DNA from: UBA940 sp964464465
GTDB lineage: Bacteria; Bacteroidota; Bacteroidia; Bacteroidales; Rikenellaceae
Assembly (NCBI GenBank): GCA_964464465.1
Contig: CAYXGF010000010.1
Coordinates: 1 to 41,629 of the forward strand
Direction: 5' to 3'
DNA: 41,629 bases
Part shown: positions 32,460-40,931 of the stretch, piece after piece
Layout of the letters: the number at the start of each line of letters is the position of its first letter
How positions within the stretch are numbered: position 1 is the stretch's first letter
Made by a program: the position numbers and the translations under genes
The notes under the pieces: generated by a model
What the model saw: only the letters and a program-made list of their open reading frames with translations
Database searches by the model: none
Told to the model about the DNA's origin: nothing

Positions 32460-34127
32460 ATGCACTGGTTTTCCGATTTGCTTCTCGGAGCGGGTATAGC
32501 CCACTCCGTTTTTGTGCTTGCTCTGGTCATCTCCACGGGCATTGCATTGGGAAAGTTGAAGATAAAGGGTGTTTCGCTCGGCATGACATGGATACTTTTC
32601 ATCGGTATCCTCGCATCGCACGCCGGTATGCGCATAGATGCCGACATTCTGGAATTCGCCAAGGAGTTCGGTCTCATACTGTTCATTTATTCCATAGGCT
32701 TGCAGGTCGGTCCCGGATTTTTCGCTTCGTTCAAGAAAGGCGGTTTGCGGCTTGTCGGTTACAGTTCCGTACTTGTCGTTCTGGGAGTCGGTGTTACGCT
32801 GGCGCTGCATGCGCTTACCGGAACGCCTCTTACCACGATGGTGGGCATCATGCAGGGGGCCGTCACCGATACTTCGGGTCTCGGCGCCGCGCAGCAGGCG
32901 CTGCTCGATGCCACCGGCCGGAGCGACGATACCATCGCCATGGGGTATGCGGTGGCGTATCCGCTCGGTGTCGCCGGCGTGATTATGACGATTATTCTGG
33001 TGAAGTTCATTTTCCGTGTCAGATACGACTCCGAGACGCAGCAGCTGGCGGCTCTGGACAAAGACGCCCCGCACTCGGTGAACGTCTCCATCGAACTGAC
33101 CAATTCCAATGTCGAGGGGCAGAGCATATCGTCCGTACAGAGACTTCTGAACTGTCCGTTCGTCATTTCGAGAATACGCCGCTCGGACGGCCGCATAGAG
33201 ATAGCCGGAGCGGAGGCCGTTCTGCGCCCGGGTGACAGGCTGTTCGTCGTATGCGATGAAAATTACAAGGAATCTATCATCACATTTCTCGGACGCGAAC
33301 TTCCCGACATGAGTTTCGAGGAGTGGCGCAAACTCGACAGCCAGCTCGTCTCGCGTCGGATTATCGTCACCCGCCCCGAAGTCAACGGCAAGAATATGGG
33401 ACAGCTGGGGCTGCGCAGCAATTTCGGGGTCAATGTCACCCGTGCGAACCGTGCCGGCATGGAGCTTATGGTGACGCCTAAGCTCGAACTCCAAATGGGC
33501 GACAGACTAACTATTGTGGGAACGGAGGCGGCATTGGAGGGTGTGGCCAATTTCCTCGGCAACTCGATGAAACGTCTTCGAGAGCCCAATCTCATAACTC
33601 TTTTCGTCGGAATATTTCTGGGTGTTATTCTCGGGTCGCTTCCGATAGCCTTCCCCGGTATGCCCCAGCCTGTGAAACTCGGATTCACCGGCGGACCGCT
33701 CATCGTGGCCATACTTATCAGCCGTTTCGGTCCGCATTTCAATATGATAACATACACCACGCTCAGCGCCAATCTTATGGTACGGGAAATAGGCATTTCG
33801 CTGTTTCTGGCGTGCGTCGGTCTGGGTGCCGGCGAGAACTTCGTCGAGACGGTGATAGGCGGCGGCTACATGTGGATTCTTTACGGTTTTCTGATAACCG
33901 TCATTCCGGTGTTCGTCATGATGCTGCTTCTGCGCGGTGTGGCCCGGATGAATTTCTTTACCATTTCCGGACTTGCCGCCGGTGCCATGATGAATCCGAT
34001 AGCCCTTGCGTATGTAAATTCGATGGGAGGAAACGACAACGCCTCGGTTACATATTCAACGGTTTATCCGTTTGCGATGTTCCTGCGCGTCCTTTTCGCT
34101 CAGATTCTGATTCTTATGGCCTGCTGA
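32460..34127 (+). CDS. Putative transporter, AspT/YidE (AAE) family, with RCK_C domains
   Basis: A 555-residue membrane protein in the YidE/YbjL/AspT layout: an N-terminal membrane half (about 1-185; FGLILFIYSIGLQVGPGFF, GIMQGAVTDTSGLGAAQQAL), two soluble RCK_C/TrkA-C ligand-binding domains (about 200-365; GQSISSVQRL, EAVLRPGDRLFVV, GTEAALEGVANFLG) and a second membrane half (about 375-555; GLGAGENFVETVIGGG). AspT itself exchanges aspartate and alanine; most relatives have no known substrate. The gene stands alone between two terminators. Confidence 0.87.
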   Translation: MHWFSDLLLGAGIAHSVFVLALVISTGIALGKLKIKGVSLGMTWILFIGILASHAGMRIDADILEFAKEFGLILFIYSIGLQVGPGFFASFKKGGLRLVGYSSVLVVLGVGVTLALHALTGTPLTTMVGIMQGAVTDTSGLGAAQQALLDATGRSDDTIAMGYAVAYPLGVAGVIMTIILVKFIFRVRYDSETQQLAALDKDAPHSVNVSIELTNSNVEGQSISSVQRLLNCPFVISRIRRSDGRIEIAGAEAVLRPGDRLFVVCDENYKESIITFLGRELPDMSFEEWRKLDSQLVSRRIIVTRPEVNGKNMGQLGLRSNFGVNVTRANRAGMELMVTPKLELQMGDRLTIVGTEAALEGVANFLGNSMKRLREPNLITLFVGIFLGVILGSLPIAFPGMPQPVKLGFTGGPLIVAILISRFGPHFNMITYTTLSANLMVREIGISLFLACVGLGAGENFVETVIGGGYMWILYGFLITVIPVFVMMLLLRGVARMNFFTISGLAAGAMMNPIALAYVNSMGGNDNASVTYSTVYPFAMFLRVLFAQILILMAC

Positions 34128-34154
34128 CGGCCACAACCCGTATCCTTACCAGAT

Positions 34155-34195
34155 AAAAACACGGCTTGCAAAAACCATTTGCAAGCCGTGTTTTT
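34155..34195. terminator. Bidirectional terminator between the transporter and mutarotase genes
   Basis: A perfect 18-bp stem (34155-34172 with 34178-34195) with a 5-base loop and A/T runs at both ends, lying between convergent genes. Confidence 0.9.
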
Positions 34196-34214
34196 GTTGA
34201 GGTATGTGCTCTCG

Positions 34215-35348
34215 TTATTCTACATCGAATTTGTAGACGGTTGTCTGCGTATACGTTTCTCCCGGACGGAGCACCGATGACGGGAACGTGTCATGGTTCG
34301 GTGCGTCGGGATAGTTCTGAGCTTCGAGCGCTATGCCGCTCCGATAGTTGTACTTGTTTCCGTATTTGCCGACAGAGGTTCCGTCCATGAAATTGCCGCT
34401 GTAAAATTGCAGGGCTGGCTGGTCTGTGACAATAGTCATTTTTATGCCTGTCTTGGGCTCGTATACTACGGCGGCAGCATCTGAGTCCGGGTCCAGAATG
34501 AAATTGTGGTCGTAGCCCTTGCCGAAAGCGAGCGGTTGATAATCCTCCTCGATACGCTCGCCGATGAATGCCGGCGCGGTGAAATCCAGCGGAGTATTCT
34601 CGACCGATGCTATTTCTCCTGTCGGAATCAGCCCCTGGTCGGTGAGCGTGAATTTTTGCGCGTTGATTTGGAGCAGGTGCGAGTTTGTCGACTCGTCGGT
34701 TGTGCCGTGGAGGTTGAAATAGCAGTGGCTTGTCGGATTTATGACTGTCGGAGCATCAGTCTGAGCCGTGTATTTGATTACCACGGCATTGTCATCCGTA
34801 AGAATATACTGCACGTCGATGTTCACGTTGCCGGGGTATCCCTGGTCTCCGTCGGGCGAGAGGAGCGAGAAGACAATGGATTGCTCGCCGCATCCGACAG
34901 CCTGTACGCCTTCCGTTTTCCAGACTTTGGCCCACCAGCCGGACGAACCGCCGTGCAGATGGTTGACGCCGTCGTTGATTGTCAGCGTGTAGGACTGTCC
35001 GTCCAGTTCGAATTTCCCGTCGGCTATTCTGTTGCCGTAACGTCCCACTATCGGGCCGGCGAACTTGTCACCGGTCAAATACTCCTCTATTGTGGGGTAT
35101 CCGAGAACCACATCCTTGTATCCGCCCTGTGCGTCGGGCACCCACAGCGAAACTATTCTCGCACCGTAGGACATGACCTGCATGGTCATGCCGTTGGAGT
35201 TTTCGAGCGTGTAGAGGGCTGTGGTGTCGCCGTCGATGACGGTTGTGAAATCTTCGGGACAGAGCAGCTGTTTGTCGCCAGTTTTGGGGTCGTGTGCGCA
35301 TGCTGCGAAAATTATCGCTCCGAGGCATGCCGTGATTGCTTTTTTCAT
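34215..35348 (-). CDS. galM: Lipoprotein aldose 1-epimerase (mutarotase)
   Basis: Interconverts alpha and beta anomers of hexoses. The 377-residue protein has a lipoprotein signal (lipobox FAAC), so it acts in the periplasm or at the outer membrane rather than in the cytoplasm. The sugar-site residues of the family are present: NHLHGG, the His in PTSHCYFNLHG, the Asp in YDHNFIL and the catalytic Glu in IALEAQNYPD. Start ATG 35348 follows the symporter stop by two bases; an upstream ATG at 35360 would overlap the symporter. The pairing suggests it prepares the right anomer for the Na+/sugar symporter. Confidence 0.92.
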   Translation of the reverse strand: MKKAITACLGAIIFAACAHDPKTGDKQLLCPEDFTTVIDGDTTALYTLENSNGMTMQVMSYGARIVSLWVPDAQGGYKDVVLGYPTIEEYLTGDKFAGPIVGRYGNRIADGKFELDGQSYTLTINDGVNHLHGGSSGWWAKVWKTEGVQAVGCGEQSIVFSLLSPDGDQGYPGNVNIDVQYILTDDNAVVIKYTAQTDAPTVINPTSHCYFNLHGTTDESTNSHLLQINAQKFTLTDQGLIPTGEIASVENTPLDFTAPAFIGERIEEDYQPLAFGKGYDHNFILDPDSDAAAVVYEPKTGIKMTIVTDQPALQFYSGNFMDGTSVGKYGNKYNYRSGIALEAQNYPDAPNHDTFPSSVLRPGETYTQTTVYKFDVE

Positions 35349-35350
35349 GC

Positions 35351-36925
35351 TTACCACCATATCGTGTATATGAATATCAACAGAGCTACGATTATAATCG
35401 AACTGATTTTAAAACTGGTGGATGTCTTGAACAGACCTTTCGGATATGAAACCTTGTTTTCGTCCACCGGCTTCTTGGAGAATATTGCGAACAGCACTAT
35501 CAATGCGAAGCAGAGAAGGAATACTATGCCCATTCTGTTCATGAAAGGTACATTCGGAAGCAGGGATTTGAAGAGCACCGAGAATACGAATGTTCCGATT
35601 GCGGCGGCGATTGCGCCGTTTGCGGTCGCCCGTTTGTAGAAGAATCCGGCCAGGAAGATTGCCAGAGCTCCCGGAGATACGAATCCGGTGAATTCCTGGA
35701 TGAACTGGAATGCCTGGTCGAGGTTGCTGAGAATCGGAGCCACAGCGCAGGCGATGACAAGTGCGGCGACGCTCGAAATACGTCCTACCGTAACCATTCC
35801 TTTTTCGGATACGCCTTTGTTGATGTACGATTTGTATATGTCCATCGTGAAAATGGACGATATGGAGTTCATCATCGAGGCCAGAGACGAGATTATGGCG
35901 GCCACCAGAGCTGCGAATGCCAGACCCTTGATTCCGGTAGGAATCATGTTGAGCAGGGTGGGGTATGCCTCATCCGGTTTGCCGAGCGGAGCGAGCATTC
36001 CGTCCTGAACCATTGTCCAGCAGATGATTCCTGGAACCACGATTATCAGCGGAAGCAGTATTTTGAGGAATCCGGCGAAAGCCAGACCTTTCTGCGCCTC
36101 GTCTATCGATTTGGAGGCCAGGGCGCGCTGTATGATGTACTGATTGCAGCCCCAGTAGTACAGGTTCGCCACCCAGAGTCCGCCTATGAGTACGCTCAGG
36201 CCCGGCAGTTCCGAATACGACGGATGACTTTTGTCGAGAATCATGTCGAATTTTTCGGGCGCACGGGTTGCGAGTTCCTTCACACCTGCGGTGAAACTGC
36301 CGTCGCCGAGCAGTTCGAATGCCACGTATGTGGTTACAAGGCCGCCTCCGATGAGGAATATCACCTGAATCACGTCGGTCCAAGCCACGGCTTTCAGACC
36401 TCCGTAAATGGAGTATGCCGCTGCGAATATTGCCAGACCGATGATTCCCCATATCAGAGGTACGCCCATCATTGTGTTGAGTGCGAGCGCTCCGAGATAC
36501 AGAATCGAGGTGAGGTTCACGAATACGAATACGAGGAGCCAGAAAATGGCCATTATGGTCTTGACCCTCTTGTCGAATCTCTGTTCGAGGAACTGCGGCA
36601 TGGTGTATATGCCGCGATGCAGATAGATTGGCAGGAAGAATGCCGCTACGATAATCAGTGTCACGGCGGCCATGAATTCATAGGATGCTATGCCCATTCC
36701 GATGGCGAATCCTGAGCCGGACATTCCGATGAACTGCTCAGCCGAGATGTTTGATGCGATGAGCGATGCTCCCACAGCCCACCACGGAAGAGCCTTGCTT
36801 GCAAGAAAATAGTCTTTCGAGTCTTTTGCGACTCCCTTTTTTTCGCGGGATACCCACAATCCGATGCCGACTACCGCAAGACAGTAGACGGCGAAGATTA
36901 CGATGTCGATAGTGCCGAATTTCAT
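35351..36925 (-). CDS. Sodium/sugar symporter, SSS family (vSGLT-like)
   Basis: A 524-residue inner-membrane Na+-coupled symporter with about 14 helices. The N-terminal part (YFLASKALPWWAVGASLIASNISAEQFIGMSGSGFA) carries the unwound-helix and Na+-site serines of the LeuT-fold SSS family, and the long SIYGGLKAVAWTDVIQ segment is typical of glucose/galactose members such as vSGLT. It probably imports a hexose. It is the first gene of a two-gene unit with the lipoprotein mutarotase and has a strong promoter at 37006-37037. Confidence 0.9.
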   Translation of the reverse strand: MKFGTIDIVIFAVYCLAVVGIGLWVSREKKGVAKDSKDYFLASKALPWWAVGASLIASNISAEQFIGMSGSGFAIGMGIASYEFMAAVTLIIVAAFFLPIYLHRGIYTMPQFLEQRFDKRVKTIMAIFWLLVFVFVNLTSILYLGALALNTMMGVPLIWGIIGLAIFAAAYSIYGGLKAVAWTDVIQVIFLIGGGLVTTYVAFELLGDGSFTAGVKELATRAPEKFDMILDKSHPSYSELPGLSVLIGGLWVANLYYWGCNQYIIQRALASKSIDEAQKGLAFAGFLKILLPLIIVVPGIICWTMVQDGMLAPLGKPDEAYPTLLNMIPTGIKGLAFAALVAAIISSLASMMNSISSIFTMDIYKSYINKGVSEKGMVTVGRISSVAALVIACAVAPILSNLDQAFQFIQEFTGFVSPGALAIFLAGFFYKRATANGAIAAAIGTFVFSVLFKSLLPNVPFMNRMGIVFLLCFALIVLFAIFSKKPVDENKVSYPKGLFKTSTSFKISSIIIVALLIFIYTIWW

Positions 36926-37005
36926 ATTACAGTATTTAGGTTTTTTATAAAGTTTCGTTTGTCGCCCGGCTGCTGCCAGTCCGTACAGCGCGTCCGATAT
37001 TCGTA

Positions 37006-37037
37006 CAAATGTATGAAATTTCGAATATTAAAACAAA
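37006..37037 (-). promoter_or_regulatory. Promoter of the symporter-mutarotase operon
   Basis: Minus strand TTTG (37034-37037), 20-bp spacer, TACATTTG (37006-37013). Full consensus match, with a leader of about 75 bases. Confidence 0.75.
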
Positions 37038-37327
37038 TAAGCGTATTTTTTAATTGGAACCATATATAATTCTATACTTGTACGTTCTTTACCGCATCCG
37101 ACAATAGTACTGTTTCGGTGCGTCGAAGCCGTAATTGCGACACGCAGTGTCGTGCGGGCAGCAGCCTTGTCCCGCAGAGGCTCTCTGTCGCTCTTTTTGC
37201 CGGTTGCTACCAGCTTGCCGTATGCTGAAAGCGGGTATGTCCTTGTTTTAATTATGTCTGTTTTGCCGCTGCATGAAAAAAACCGCCGAAAAGAGTCGGC
37301 GGTTTTTTCTGTTGTTATGTAGCGATG
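37031..37327 (-). other. Gap between the M60 and symporter genes; open frame without a start codon
   Basis: Apart from the terminator and the symporter promoter, this stretch contains no recognised gene. On the minus strand, the frame that ends the M60 gene stays open for 99 codons to a TAA at 37028-37030, with an uneven composition: a GC-rich middle (37090-37230) flanked by AT-rich ends. There is no ATG except near the end. The GC-rich part also holds inverted repeats such as CGACAC (37138-37143)/GTGTCG (37147-37152). It may be a decayed gene, a structured RNA or chance. Confidence 0.3.
37279..37306 (-). terminator. Terminator of the M60 gene
   Basis: AAAACCGCCGA (37279-37289) pairs with TCGGCGGTTTT (37296-37306), 22 bp past the stop, followed on the minus strand by seven T's. 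Confidence 0.85.
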
Positions 37328-40300
37328 TTATTTGCTGTTGCTCAGGGATGCTGTCCATGTTCCGTCGGCAGCCACACCGTATACCAGAGCATTCGGGTAG
37401 TATTGCGGCTGAACGGATTTCAGAGCACGGTTTGTGTTGTTCGAGTTGCTGTACACGTAATCGGTTCCTGCGTCGTTGTTTATGTAGTAGGACGGATACT
37501 CGGCGAATGTGAACGAAGCATCGTTGGTGTGTATGCATATCGTTCTGTCGGTCTCGGGGTCGACAAGCGCCCAAGCCACAACGCCCGACCAGCCGCTCAT
37601 CGTGTAGCGTCCGTTGTCCGCATATGTATGCGTACCGGCAGTAACCGGTTTCGGGTTGCGGTACATGTCGACATTCTTGTCGTTGATGTACAGCGGGTTG
37701 AGCTTCGGTTTCTGGTATTTCTTGCAATATGCGTACACTTCATCCAACTGAGCCTGAGTGGTTGTGACGTAGTTTTCACCGTAGTGGTTGACTTTCGTTC
37801 TGTTGTTGATACCGGGCAGTCCCCATGCGTCGCAGAAGTCGGACAGGTCTTCCTTGGCGGCGTCGCTGACGTTCTTCACGTATTCGAGCATTATTTTCGT
37901 GTTATTCTCATCCGTTCTCGACAGATTTTCATGGTTTCGGCAAATCTCGTAGAAGTCGGGATAGAAATCCGTATTGCCCATTGCATGGTGATAGTACAGA
38001 TACAGCTGCCAGAAAGGCATGAGCTGAGTGGTGGGGTCAACGCCGCCGTCCACGTTTCCTGCGCTCGGCGTATTTACCGATTCGCAGTGTGTCATGCGGT
38101 GCGTCGAGCCGTCGCGGTCGTGGATTACTCGGGTTACCATGTCGCGCATACCTCTGTTGAAGTGGTCGTTGAACCACATCGTGGTGTTTCCGAGTCCGAA
38201 GAACTTGTCCTGGACGACGGCGCAGTTGAGGTTGTTGGTCACTTCGCTGAGTCCTCTCCACTCGAACCACAGGGTCTGCGTACTGTGACCCAGCTCGTGG
38301 GCCAATCCCCATACGGAACCTACGATGCCGTTGTTGTATGTCGCAGCGGTCTTGTTCCACATGCGTGAGGGGTTGAGCAGGTCAAGAGCCATGCTTGTTA
38401 CCGAGTATCCGGTCACATACCAGCCCGAATATCCGTATCCGCCGCCATAGTCGCCGTAGAACGGACCTCTGTTTCTCCATTCGCGCTGTAATCCGAGCGC
38501 CTGGTATTTTTTAAGACCCTGCAACTCCTCCTCGATTTTGAACACGGTGTCGAATATCATGAGCATCTCCTTCACACGGTCGACGTTCTTGAAAGAGTTG
38601 TTGAGCGTGGAGGATTTGTAAGCCTCTTTCGGGAAGCAGAGCAGACAGTCGTCCGTAAGCATGTCGAAGTTGCGCTGCTGGCCTATGGTTGCCTGTTCGA
38701 ATATCTCCTGGAAGTCTTCGATTTTGTGCTTGGTGATGTCGAAGTATCCGTTTACGGAGGCCGTCGGGAAGTTTATTTTGATTGGCGGAGCTGTCTCGTA
38801 TTCATCCGTGTGGTAGAGGATGTATATCATACCGGCGTGTCCGATTTTGATTTTGTTACGTCCTTTTACAAGCGTGTAATCCGACGGAGATGATGCCAGC
38901 GAGCCGTATCCGTTGTTGCTCGGCCAGTCCACCACACGCAGTTTGATGCTTTGTCCGTGAGTGTCGCCGACCAGAATGAGGTGTTCCTCGCCGGCTTTTG
39001 CGAAGTACATTCCGGTTACGTTGTCCAGCAGCGTACCCATCGGTTTGGTGAGGTGGATGTCCGCATCACGGTCGGGGTGAGCGTATGCTATGGCCGTGCA
39101 AGTGCGGAACTGGTTGTATATCTTCATGTAGAGCTGCTCTGCGATGTTCTTGTAGAAGTCGTTGTCGATTTTCTGAATATCCTCGAACGTTACGTCATCA
39201 CGGAGTTCCGAGCATGATTCGTCAGTGAATATCGTTTTCGGGTTGAATCTCTCAGGGTCGTTCTGGAAGAACTCGATTTCGGCGGCGCAGGCCTGGACCG
39301 AATTGGGATAGCTTATGTTCTGCTTGCTGGTCAGGATTTTTATGCGGGCCTCGGATATGTTCGTGAGTGCGGGGACGAACTCGATTTTTGATATTCCCTG
39401 AGTCGGCATGCCGCAGTTTGCCTCGGCCACGAGTTTTTCAACTCCGTCGCTGCCTTTGGCGTACACTTCCAGTTTTCCGATGTGTCCCCAGTCCATGCGC
39501 GAGGTGTGCGTGATGGCAAGGTAGTCGATAGTGTTTCCCTGCGTGGCGTCGAACTGTGCCACAATTTCTGCATAATCCTTTCCGGTATTCGCCTCCGTGC
39601 ACCAGAACGTGTTGTAGTTGTTGTCGTAGAGTTTGTCGGCATCGTTGGTGCGGCTTCTGAACGACGATACTGAGGCTGAGGTCATCGGTACCAGAATGTC
39701 GGGAGCCAGATTGTCGTCGGCCGACATGGCGTACTCTTTCAGAGCGATTTGGGTGAGAGTGATTTTCACGGTTTCGGTTCCTGCCTTCACGGTGATTTCG
39801 GCCGAGCGGTCAATCTTGTACGGGTTTGCGGTCACGGCGAATCTTACGATGCTGTCGGTGCGCTGCTCCTCGTAAAGCGACAGCCACTTCTTGCCCTCCT
39901 CCACGCTTATGGTGTAGGGCTGAAGCGATGCTATCGTCACGCATACCGTGTCGTCCATAAAGCTGGCCATGTACTCTGTCTGCGGAACGTAGAGCGGGCT
40001 GTATCCCTGTTGCGAGATGGTTGCTGCGGCGTTTGTCCAGCGGCTCGAAAATACGATTTCGGCCTCTCTCGGCTCCTTGCCTGTGTTGTTCTGTATTTCG
40101 AATTCGGCGTATGTCTTGCCGTCGGACGACTCTTTGAGTCCTTTGAAGACAGCCCACGAAGCCTGTGTCGAAGCCTCGAACGTGCCGTTCGCCACTACCG
40201 GAATCGATACCGTTCCTCCGGCGAAACCGACAGAGTATTCCTCGCTTTCGACCTTTATCTGTGTAGCCTCGTCGTTGGACATGCCCATCTGCGATACCAC

Positions 40301-40672
40301 GAGCTGGGCGGACAGGTCGCCAAGCGAGACTGCTATCGTGCATTCACGGCTCGTCGTGTCGGCATTTCCCTTGACGCTTATTTTGAGCTCCTTGACACCG
40401 AGCGAGTTCTTTGCGGTGTTGACCTTGCACCATTCGGCTGTCTCTGTCTCGATTTCCGCCGACCATGAGTTGTCGATGGCCTCTACGGCTACGATTCTGT
40501 CGGAGGCTGCGGCGCTTGAAAAGTATACGGTATCTTCCGCAACCGTAAGATACTCTTCCACAATGTCTTTTTTGCCGGTGTCCACCTCCGGGTCCTTGGA
40601 GCAGGCGGCAAACATGCAAACGACCGCAATTAGGCAGCTTGCGGCGTTTTTCAGGTAAGTTGAATGTTTCAT
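37328..40672 (-). CDS. BACON-discoidin-M60 (enhancin-like) metallopeptidase lipoprotein
   Basis: A 1114-residue surface-type lipoprotein. The signal ends at lipobox FAAC, and the acidic/basic KDPEVD just after the Cys could serve as a surface-export signal. About three BACON beta-domains follow (roughly 45-130, 140-225, 230-315), then an F5/8 type C (discoidin) sugar-binding domain (about 330-470) and an M60-like zinc peptidase. The gluzincin motif is HELGH at about residue 790, with a downstream Glu in WFEWRGLSEV as third ligand. M60 proteins with BACON or carbohydrate-binding modules cleave mucin-type O-glycoproteins, so host mucin is the likely substrate. It has its own promoter and terminator. 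Confidence 0.92.
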   Translation of the reverse strand: MKHSTYLKNAASCLIAVVCMFAACSKDPEVDTGKKDIVEEYLTVAEDTVYFSSAAASDRIVAVEAIDNSWSAEIETETAEWCKVNTAKNSLGVKELKISVKGNADTTSRECTIAVSLGDLSAQLVVSQMGMSNDEATQIKVESEEYSVGFAGGTVSIPVVANGTFEASTQASWAVFKGLKESSDGKTYAEFEIQNNTGKEPREAEIVFSSRWTNAAATISQQGYSPLYVPQTEYMASFMDDTVCVTIASLQPYTISVEEGKKWLSLYEEQRTDSIVRFAVTANPYKIDRSAEITVKAGTETVKITLTQIALKEYAMSADDNLAPDILVPMTSASVSSFRSRTNDADKLYDNNYNTFWCTEANTGKDYAEIVAQFDATQGNTIDYLAITHTSRMDWGHIGKLEVYAKGSDGVEKLVAEANCGMPTQGISKIEFVPALTNISEARIKILTSKQNISYPNSVQACAAEIEFFQNDPERFNPKTIFTDESCSELRDDVTFEDIQKIDNDFYKNIAEQLYMKIYNQFRTCTAIAYAHPDRDADIHLTKPMGTLLDNVTGMYFAKAGEEHLILVGDTHGQSIKLRVVDWPSNNGYGSLASSPSDYTLVKGRNKIKIGHAGMIYILYHTDEYETAPPIKINFPTASVNGYFDITKHKIEDFQEIFEQATIGQQRNFDMLTDDCLLCFPKEAYKSSTLNNSFKNVDRVKEMLMIFDTVFKIEEELQGLKKYQALGLQREWRNRGPFYGDYGGGYGYSGWYVTGYSVTSMALDLLNPSRMWNKTAATYNNGIVGSVWGLAHELGHSTQTLWFEWRGLSEVTNNLNCAVVQDKFFGLGNTTMWFNDHFNRGMRDMVTRVIHDRDGSTHRMTHCESVNTPSAGNVDGGVDPTTQLMPFWQLYLYYHHAMGNTDFYPDFYEICRNHENLSRTDENNTKIMLEYVKNVSDAAKEDLSDFCDAWGLPGINNRTKVNHYGENYVTTTQAQLDEVYAYCKKYQKPKLNPLYINDKNVDMYRNPKPVTAGTHTYADNGRYTMSGWSGVVAWALVDPETDRTICIHTNDASFTFAEYPSYYINNDAGTDYVYSNSNNTNRALKSVQPQYYPNALVYGVAADGTWTASLSNSK

Positions 40673-40690
40673 AGTGTATTTAGTTTTTTT

Positions 40691-40714
40691 GCACAGGTCT
40701 GTGTACCTGTGTGC
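40691..40714. promoter_or_regulatory. Inverted repeat in the M60 gene leader
   Basis: CACAGGT (40692-40698) and ACCTGTG (40705-40711) around a 6-base loop, between the promoter and the M60 ATG. Could be a protein-binding site or a 5' stem in the mRNA. Confidence 0.35.
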
Positions 40715-40724
40715 TTATTGCATG

Positions 40725-40757
40725 CGAAGATAATAAAAAACTTTATAATTAGACAAA
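40725..40757 (-). promoter_or_regulatory. Promoter of the M60 gene
   Basis: Minus strand TTTG (40754-40757), 21-bp spacer, TATCTTCG (40725-40732), which departs from TAnnTTTG by one base. Confidence 0.6.
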
Positions 40758-40770
40758 TGTTCGTATAAAA

Positions 40771-40798
40771 AAAACGAACCCGGGGTAGGGTTCGTTTT
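40771..40798 (-). terminator. Terminator of the feoB operon
   Basis: AAAACGAACCC (40771-40781) pairs with GGGTTCGTTTT (40788-40798) with a run of T's following on the minus strand. It is only about 14 bp from the M60 -33 element. Confidence 0.85.
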
Positions 40799-40802
40799 TC
40801 AT

Positions 40803-40931
40803 TCAATCGTGCTTCTCCTTGCATTTTCCGCATTCGCAGCACGGATTTTTTCTTTTGTGCAGCAGCGAATACAGAGCCTGTGCGACGGCTGCGGCCACGA
40901 TTATGCCTACTGCGATGTCCTGCCACGTCAT
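40803..40931 (-). CDS. FeoB-associated Cys-rich small membrane protein
   Basis: A 42-residue gene: MTWQDIAVGI, one hydrophobic helix (about 5-24), a basic stretch (HKRKNP), then a Cys cluster CCECGKC (Cys at 31, 32, 34, 37) and a charged end. This matches the FeoB-associated Cys-rich membrane protein family, often found after feoB in Bacteroidetes and Firmicutes, and thought to assist Fe2+ uptake. The ATG overlaps the feoB TGA as ATGA, so it is translationally coupled. Confidence 0.87.
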   Translation of the reverse strand: MTWQDIAVGIIVAAAVAQALYSLLHKRKNPCCECGKCKEKHD

